Assembly (NCBI GenBank): GCA_038883335.1
Contig: JAVZMI010000002.1
Location: 73,242 to 137,241, forward strand
Length of the DNA: 64,000 nucleotides
Reading direction: 5' to 3'
Source of the DNA: Candidatus Bathyarchaeia archaeon
GTDB lineage: Archaea; Thermoproteota; Bathyarchaeia; Hecatellales; Hecatellaceae
The position numbers and the translations under genes were made by a program. The notes under the pieces were generated by a model. It was not told where the DNA came from, searched no databases, and worked only from the letters and a program-made list of their open reading frames with translations. The stretch's first letter is position 1. The number at the start of each line of letters is the position of its first letter. This document shows, piece after piece, positions 58,814-64,000 of the stretch.

Positions 58814-60104
58814 GAGACCGGTCCTTCAGCTTGCACTCGACTTCATCAGTTTTGATAGGGCATTGAAGGTGGCCGAAGAAGCCGTGAGAGGCGGCGTGGA
58901 TTGGATTGAGGCTGGAACACCTCTTATAAAGAGCGAAGGCATCGAAGCCGTTAGAAGATTGAAGAAAAGTTTCAAAGAGCACACTATTTTGGCAGATATG
59001 AAAACTGTTGACACCGGCGCCATAGAAGTGGAGATGGCGGCGAGAGCGGGCGCCGATGTAGTTATCCTTCTTGGTACAGCTGACGAGATCACCGTCCGAG
59101 AGGCAGTTGAAGCTGGCAGGCGGTTGGGATCGAAGATCATGGTCGACCTCCTAGGCGTCGAGAACGCTACGAAGAGGGCATTACAGTTAGAAAACTTGGG
59201 GGTTGATTACATATGTGCGCACACAGGCATAGACCAGCAAATGCGGGGGGTGGACCCTCTGAAGGTTCTGAGAGAGGTTGTGGAAGCGGTGCACGTACCA
59301 GTCGCGGTAGCGGGAGGTATAAACAGTGAAACGGCCGCCTCAGCCGTTGAGATGGGCGCCAGCATAGTGATAGTGGGTGGAGCTATAACCAAGGCTGCAA
59401 ATGCTGAGAGAGCGGCTGCCGCAATAAAGAGGGCCATGGTGAGCCGCAAGCCCCTCCCGACAAAACACTATAAAAAGTACGGGGAGAGTGATCTGGTGCG
59501 AGTCTTTAGAGAGGTATCAACCCCGAATATCTCTGATGCCCTTCAGAGGAAAGGCGAGATGAGGGGAATAAAACCTATAGTGGAGGGAGTTAAGGCTGTT
59601 GGCAAGGCTGTTACTGTAAGAACTTACCCAGGCGACTGGGCGAAACCGATAGAGGCGATAGACATAGCCGACCCTCAAAGTGTGATAGTAATCGACGCGG
59701 GTGGGGGGATGGAGGCGGTATGGGGGGAGTTGGCCACTCTAAGTTGCATAAAGAGGGGGCTGTCTGGTGTAGTGATAGACGGCGGAATAAGGGATGTCGA
59801 CGCTATAAGGGAGCTCAAATTTCCAGCCTTTGCACGGCATATAAACCCGACTGCCGGCGAGCCGAGAGGGCTCGGGGAGATAAACGTAGAAGTAACCTGC
59901 GGCGGAATAAAGGTTCGGCCGGGTGACTGGATCATCGGTGACGAGAACGGTATAGTTGTTGTATCGGCTGAGGCTGCAGTGGAAGTAGCCAACCGTGCTG
60001 AAGATGTCTTCGAGAAGGAGATCAGGATAAGGGAGGAAATAAAGCGCGGGTGCACCCTCTCAGGAATCCTCCAATTGAAGAGGTGGGAGAAGGATTTAGG
60101 GTGA
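58797..60104 (+). CDS. Fusion of 3-hexulose-6-phosphate synthase and RraA-family aldolase-like domain
   Basis: A 435-residue bifunctional protein. The N-terminal half (about 1-212) is an HPS/OMP-decarboxylase barrel with the catalytic DMKTVDTG (about 68-75) and AVAGGINSETA. The C-terminal half (about 225-435) is an RraA-like domain with TPNISDALQRKGEMRGI, GGGMEAVWGELATLS and VVIDGGIRDVDAIRELKFP, as in 4-hydroxy-4-methyl-2-oxoglutarate aldolases. HPS reversibly joins formaldehyde to ribulose 5-phosphate. In this operon, just before panE and with panB missing, the pair may make ketopantoate from formaldehyde and ketoisovalerate; that is inference. Confidence 0.9.
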   Translation: MHMKFERPVLQLALDFISFDRALKVAEEAVRGGVDWIEAGTPLIKSEGIEAVRRLKKSFKEHTILADMKTVDTGAIEVEMAARAGADVVILLGTADEITVREAVEAGRRLGSKIMVDLLGVENATKRALQLENLGVDYICAHTGIDQQMRGVDPLKVLREVVEAVHVPVAVAGGINSETAASAVEMGASIVIVGGAITKAANAERAAAAIKRAMVSRKPLPTKHYKKYGESDLVRVFREVSTPNISDALQRKGEMRGIKPIVEGVKAVGKAVTVRTYPGDWAKPIEAIDIADPQSVIVIDAGGGMEAVWGELATLSCIKRGLSGVVIDGGIRDVDAIRELKFPAFARHINPTAGEPRGLGEINVEVTCGGIKVRPGDWIIGDENGIVVVSAEAAVEVANRAEDVFEKEIRIREEIKRGCTLSGILQLKRWEKDLG

Positions 60105-60110
60105 CTCTCT

Positions 60111-61049
60111 TTGAGGATAGCTGTCATAGGTGCTGGAGCTATTGGAAGCCTCTTTGGCGGTTTGCTTGCAAAAAATGGGAACGATGTAACATTGATAGGC
60201 CGAAAGGATCATGTGGAGGCGATTAGGCGGCTAGGTTTGAGGATTGAAGGCATTCAGCATTGCACAGTCAGAGACCTCTGGGCGGTAAGCGATATCGATG
60301 AGGTTGAGAGAAGGAAATATGATCTCTTGCTTCTCACCGTGAAAGCCTACTCTACGGTTCAAGCTCTCTCAGTTGCTAGAGGGTTGATAAAAGGTGGGAC
60401 ACCCCTGTTATGTCTCCAGAATGGGTTAGGTGTAGAAGAGCTAGCCATGAAGTTGGTCCAGCGGGAAGACTTGATGAGGGGTGTGACTGGGTGTGCAGCT
60501 ATCCTTGATAGGCCAGGTGTGATCATACATACAGGGATGGGGGAGACGGTTATTGGGGAACTAAGTGGAAAGATCACGCCCAGAGCTCAAATAGTTGCGG
60601 AAGCTTTCAACAGTTCAGGGCTAACCACAAAAGTGACACATAACATCTCCGACGCAGTTTGGATGAAGACCTTAGTCAATGCAGGCATAAACCCCTTCGC
60701 CGCACTCACGGGAATGAAGAACGGGGAACTCATCAAAGTCGATGGACTGAGGGGGTTGATGGTTGAGACAGTGGAGGAAGGCCGTAAGGTGGCTGAGAGG
60801 TTAGGAGTCGAGCTGAGTGGCGACCCAGTTTTGCAGATGTTAACCGTGGCCGAGTTGACCTCAGAGAACATCAACTCCATGTTGATAGACGTGGAGCGAG
60901 GTCGACCTACTGAGATAGATTTCATAAATGGGGCTATATCACATGTAGGTGGGCAGGTCGGGGTGCCAACCCCCCTAAACAGAATTTTAACTCAGCTTGT
61001 TAAGGCTAAAGCATCAAAAGTTTCAGAGCGTATAGTTGAGCGGAGGTGA
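60111..61049 (+). CDS. panE: 2-Dehydropantoate 2-reductase (ketopantoate reductase)
   Basis: A 312-residue NAD(P)H-dependent reductase making pantoate. Rossmann motif GAGAIGSLFGGLLAKNGNDV (about 7-26) and the catalytic Lys in DAVWMKTLVNAGINPFAALTG (about 181-201). C-terminal helical domain with RPTEIDFINGAI. It starts six bases after the HPS-RraA gene and overlaps the coaBC region. Confidence 0.95.
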   Translation: MRIAVIGAGAIGSLFGGLLAKNGNDVTLIGRKDHVEAIRRLGLRIEGIQHCTVRDLWAVSDIDEVERRKYDLLLLTVKAYSTVQALSVARGLIKGGTPLLCLQNGLGVEELAMKLVQREDLMRGVTGCAAILDRPGVIIHTGMGETVIGELSGKITPRAQIVAEAFNSSGLTTKVTHNISDAVWMKTLVNAGINPFAALTGMKNGELIKVDGLRGLMVETVEEGRKVAERLGVELSGDPVLQMLTVAELTSENINSMLIDVERGRPTEIDFINGAISHVGGQVGVPTPLNRILTQLVKAKASKVSERIVERR

Positions 61050-61053
61050 GTCC

Positions 61054-62298
61054 TTGAGCGATATTATTGGGACCTCCAGCGGCGAGTTGGAAGGGAAGAA
61101 GTTAATCCTCTGCATCACGGGGAGCATCGCGGCGGTTGAGACTGTGAAGATTGCAAGAGAGCTAATTAGGCGTGGCGCAGAGGTCCACGTTGTTATGTCC
61201 AAAGCGGCCCAAAAGATAGTCCACCCCAACGCATTAGAATGGGCGACTGGGAGACCTGTGATAACGGAGATAACAGGGAAGACCGAATATGTTGAGCTTT
61301 TGGGAGGACCTAAAGGTAAGGCCGACCTTCTCCTTATCGCGCCAGCAACCATAAACACAATAAGCAAGATTGCTCATGGCATATGCGACACACCTGTCAT
61401 AGTCTTCGCTTTAGCAGCCCTTGGATCGAGGATACCTGTCTTAGTCTGCCCGGCGATGCATGAAACCCTCTACGACCACCAGATAATGAGGGATAACATT
61501 GATAGGCTCAAGACTCTTGGCTTCGAATTCGTAGAGCCTAGGTTGGAGGAGGGAAAAGCCAAGTTAGCGTCAACCGATACCATAGTAGAGCGTGTTCTCA
61601 GGAGGTTGGGGCATCATGATATGGCTGGTTTAAAGGTGCTGATCACGGCAGGCCCCACACACGAACACATAGACCCTATCCGAATAATTACAAATAGGAG
61701 CTCCGGGAAGATGGGCGCTGCGATTGCCCAAGAGGCTTTAAGGCGTGGAGCGGAAGTCACATTGGTGTATGGCCCAGGAGCCGCTACACCTCCAGCTGGA
61801 GCTAAGGTGCTATGGGTTGAGGCGACCGAGGAAATGCGTGAGGCGGTGGTCTCAGAACTCAAGTCAGCCAGCTACGACTTTGTGGTAGCCGTAGCTGCCG
61901 CCGCTGACTACACACCTGCGGCTCCCTACAACTATAAGCTGCCCAGCTCAGAAGTTTCAGATCTGACCTTAAGGTTGAAGGCGACACCGAAGATTATTGA
62001 CGAAGTCAAGAAGATATGCCCGGATGTGATCCTCATCCTCTTTAGGGCTGTGTATAATCTACCAGAAGAGAACATGATCAGAGATGCATATGATCGGTTG
62101 ATTAGAAGCAACGCCGACATAATTGTAGTCAACGATGTGAGCAAGAAAGGGGTTGAGTTCGGGTCGGATACAAGCGAAGTTATAGTGGTTGACAACAGCG
62201 GGAATTTCGAGAAAATACCACTCTCCCTCAAAAGTGAAATTGCTAAGAAGATCCTTAATCGAGCCCTAAACCTAAAGAAAAGTCGGGAGGGGAGGTAA
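61054..62298 (+). CDS. coaBC: Bifunctional phosphopantothenoylcysteine synthase/decarboxylase
   Basis: About 414 residues. CoaC flavoprotein domain (about 15-185: ITGSIAAVETVKIARELIRRG, PATINTISKIAHGICD, CPAMHETLYDH), then CoaB domain (about 195-414: ITAGPTHEHIDPIRIITNRSSGKMG). It makes 4'-phosphopantetheine from phosphopantothenate and cysteine. The TTG at 61054 lies four bases after GGAGGTGA; a TTG at 61036 is an alternative. It closes the CoA operon. Its 3' end overlaps the opposite-strand aminotransferase by 27 bases. Confidence 0.95.
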   Translation: MSDIIGTSSGELEGKKLILCITGSIAAVETVKIARELIRRGAEVHVVMSKAAQKIVHPNALEWATGRPVITEITGKTEYVELLGGPKGKADLLLIAPATINTISKIAHGICDTPVIVFALAALGSRIPVLVCPAMHETLYDHQIMRDNIDRLKTLGFEFVEPRLEEGKAKLASTDTIVERVLRRLGHHDMAGLKVLITAGPTHEHIDPIRIITNRSSGKMGAAIAQEALRRGAEVTLVYGPGAATPPAGAKVLWVEATEEMREAVVSELKSASYDFVVAVAAAADYTPAAPYNYKLPSSEVSDLTLRLKATPKIIDEVKKICPDVILILFRAVYNLPEENMIRDAYDRLIRSNADIIVVNDVSKKGVEFGSDTSEVIVVDNSGNFEKIPLSLKSEIAKKILNRALNLKKSREGR

Positions 62299-63438
62299 GT
62301 TATGCTTCACCTCAGAGAGTATATTATCCAGACTAGTTTGACTCTGATAGCCTAAATCTTTTAGAGCCATTAATACAGCTCTCACCGTGGTTAGCACTTG
62401 AGGGGTTGAGACTGCTCCCATGCTCCCAATCCTGAAGGTCTTACCTTTAAGTTTACCGGCGCCGCCGCCTACGATTACCCCGTATTTGCCCCGCATAACC
62501 TCTCTTAGCTTAGCATCCTCGACACCTTCAGGTGTATATACGGCGATGGTTGTGTGAGACCTGAGACCCTTCTCAGCCACAAACTTCAGCCCCGCCCTCT
62601 CGAAGCTCCTATAAAAGGCCTCAGCACATGCCTTATGCCGCTCGATCCTCCTCTCCAAGGTTTCCTCTTTCAACCATATTAAAGCCTCATCGAGAGCGTA
62701 GAATAGGGAGACCGCTGGGGTGAAGGGCGTCTCCATTTTACCCTTAAACTCACGGTGGGAGATTAGGTCAAAGTAGAATGGGCGTTGGTTATTTTTAGCA
62801 GCCGCCTCATAGGCTCGTTCGCTTACAGATACCATTGAAATCCCCGGGGGGCAGGCGAGGCACTTCTGGCTGCCCGCTATACACATGTCAATATTCCACT
62901 CATCAATTGGTAGGTAGTCTCCACCAAGGATGGAGATGCCGTCCACAATTAGGAACAAATCACGTTTCCTGGCAATTTTCCCTATCGCGGGGAGATCTCT
63001 TAATGTGACACCGGTGGATGTTTCATTGTAAACTAGGGCTATAGCCTTCACATCTTTCCCAGATTCTAGTGCTGCCTCAATTTTTTGAGTAGTGGGGGCG
63101 CTGCCCCATTCAGACTCGAGCGTGACTGGGTCTCCACCGTAACGCACTATAGCTTCTCTCATCCTCTCGCCGAAAAGACCACTGACGATAGTCAAGACTT
63201 TGTCCCCCCTCGATATCAGGTTCCCTACAGCAAACTCTACCCCACCAGTTCCCGAGCAAGTCAGAGGGTAGACATCATTCTTGGTTTGGAAGGCGTATTT
63301 CAGATTCTCCAATATTCGCTGGTAGAGGTTTCGGAAAGCTGGCCCACGGTGGTTCATCATGGGCCTACTCATAGCTGCCATTATTCTTGCTGGGATACCT
63401 GTAGGCCCCGGCACCATTAGAAGCGGGCTATCGATCAT
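62272..63438 (-). CDS. Class V aminotransferase (alanine--glyoxylate / serine--pyruvate type)
   Basis: A 388-residue PLP enzyme. GPTGIPARIMAAMSRPMMNHRGPAFRNLY (from about 11) is the family N-terminus, FIV-DGIS-type VDGISILGGD (about 169-178) precedes the PLP lysine in IAGSQKCLACPPG (about 188-200). Members transfer amino groups among alanine, serine, glyoxylate, pyruvate and phosphonates; the exact substrates are not clear. It converges with coaBC. Confidence 0.9.
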   Translation of the reverse strand: MIDSPLLMVPGPTGIPARIMAAMSRPMMNHRGPAFRNLYQRILENLKYAFQTKNDVYPLTCSGTGGVEFAVGNLISRGDKVLTIVSGLFGERMREAIVRYGGDPVTLESEWGSAPTTQKIEAALESGKDVKAIALVYNETSTGVTLRDLPAIGKIARKRDLFLIVDGISILGGDYLPIDEWNIDMCIAGSQKCLACPPGISMVSVSERAYEAAAKNNQRPFYFDLISHREFKGKMETPFTPAVSLFYALDEALIWLKEETLERRIERHKACAEAFYRSFERAGLKFVAEKGLRSHTTIAVYTPEGVEDAKLREVMRGKYGVIVGGGAGKLKGKTFRIGSMGAVSTPQVLTTVRAVLMALKDLGYQSQTSLDNILSEVKHNLPPLPTFL

Positions 63439-63510
63439 TAACTCAACTCCGCATCTATATTGGCTCTATACTTATAACATGGTTGAAAAAGGTTTCTCTG
63501 GGTGGGTAGC

Positions 63511-64000
63511 TTGATTGTCACCTTACTCTCCGACTTTGGATTAAGAGACTCGTATGTAGCAGAAGTTAAGGCAGCTATACTTGAAGTATGCAGGAATGTA
63601 ATTCTAGTCGACATAACCCATGAGGTCGAGAGACACAACGTTCGAATGGGCGCCTACTTCTTAGCCAGAAGTGCAAAGATATTCCCCGAGGGCACAGTTC
63701 ACCTCGCAGTCGTAGATCCAGGAGTGGGTAGTGGAAGGCGGCCAATCGTCATTGAAGGGGAGAGAGCTTACTTTGTAGGACCTGATAATGGATTGTTGGC
63801 TCTGGCTGCAAGAGAGCAGGTGGTGAGACACGTATACAAGATTGAGAACACTGCTTTCCTCCGTAGGCAGATTTCGGATACTTTCCATGGAAGGGATGTA
63901 TTCGCGCCGGTGGCTGGGCATCTAGCGGCTGGGATAAAACCGTCTGCCTTTGGGCCTGAGATATTCGACTACCAGGTACCCAAGTTCTCTGAAGCTGAAG
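63511..64000 (+). CDS. SAM hydrolase (DUF62, SAM hydroxide adenosyltransferase), 3' partial
   Basis: The first 163 codons of a gene that runs off the right edge. TLLSDFGLRDSYVAEVKAAI (about 4-23), DITHEVERHNVRMGAYFLA (about 39-57), VVDPGVGSGRRP (about 76-87) and FVGPDNGLLA (about 97-106) match the DUF62 family, which converts S-adenosylmethionine to adenosine and methionine. The start is a TTG behind GGTGGGT. The frame is open to the last base. Confidence 0.92.
   Translation, partial: MIVTLLSDFGLRDSYVAEVKAAILEVCRNVILVDITHEVERHNVRMGAYFLARSAKIFPEGTVHLAVVDPGVGSGRRPIVIEGERAYFVGPDNGLLALAAREQVVRHVYKIENTAFLRRQISDTFHGRDVFAPVAGHLAAGIKPSAFGPEIFDYQVPKFSEAE

Noticed and set aside
1-64000. CRISPR arrays, insertion sequences, phage or integrase genes, rRNA genes
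   Set aside because: I saw no regularly spaced repeats, transposase motifs or rRNA sequence anywhere in the window.

Overview
The window is archaeal chromosome. It carries a large ribosomal-protein/SecY operon, archaeal-type information-processing genes (TFE alpha, MBF1, aCPSF1 and aCPSF2, RNase P protein Rnp1, Trm56, Cbf5, NAC, a proteasome beta subunit, an A-type ATPase subunit D) and archaeal CoA synthesis genes. Tetrahydromethanopterin metabolism (Ftr), a CooC-type CO dehydrogenase maturation ATPase, a Ni/Co importer, SepF and a diaminopimelate aminotransferase lysine pathway, together with an intron in cbf5, suggest a TACK-lineage archaeon with a Wood-Ljungdahl pathway, most likely a Bathyarchaeia relative. 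That placement is inference from gene content; no 16S rRNA is present.

Layout. 1-743: the end of an unknown gene and an ArsR regulator. 744-14395 (minus): a tRNA-Ser with two introns, and upstream of it the block rpl22, rps3, rpl29, rnp1, rps17, rpl14, rpl24, rps4e, rpl5, rps14, rps8, rpl6, rpl32e, rpl19e, rpl18, rps5, rpl30, rpl15, secY, adkA, a DUF106 insertase, cmk, rpl14e, cbf5. The cbf5 reading frame is interrupted by a 20-base bulge-helix-bulge intron; removing it restores the catalytic motif. 14748-22673: a DUF362 ferredoxin-like protein, a SpoIIM-like membrane protein, argS, aCPSF2, a DUF2116 protein, archaemetzincin and a presenilin-like protease. 23178-24874: tRNA-Gly, a stand-alone Lrp/AsnC sensing domain, hisG and a 15-codon reading frame with a strong ribosome-binding site and terminator.

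25090-30286 is a complete dapA-dapB-lysA-dapF-dapL cluster. 30386-33082 is a cobalt/nickel ECF importer behind a promoter covered by four copies of a 9-base operator. 33132-33690 is a decayed methyltransferase gene. 33811-40355 holds a luciferase-family oxidoreductase, a DUF885 protein, pyrF-pyrE and a B12-binding radical SAM enzyme. 40479-45302 (minus) is an RNA/transcription operon: an ArcTGT-like PUA protein, MBF1, HflX, Trm56, TFE, an HD protein and DUF2110. 45428-55819 mixes NAC, ATPase subunit D, a SWIM protein, two phosphoesterases, CooC, Ftr, SepF, aCPSF1, the proteasome beta subunit, UPF0179, an FKBP and a CBS protein.

55931-62298 is a CoA operon: pantoate kinase, phosphopantothenate synthetase, MfnA, an HPS-RraA fusion, ketopantoate reductase and CoaBC. 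PanB is missing and the HPS-RraA fusion sits directly before panE, so the fusion may make ketopantoate. A class V aminotransferase and the start of a SAM hydrolase end the window.

Start codons are unusual in places. rpl18 can only start at a non-canonical codon (ATA inside an ATAG overlap), and rpl5 and argS look as if they start at CTG.
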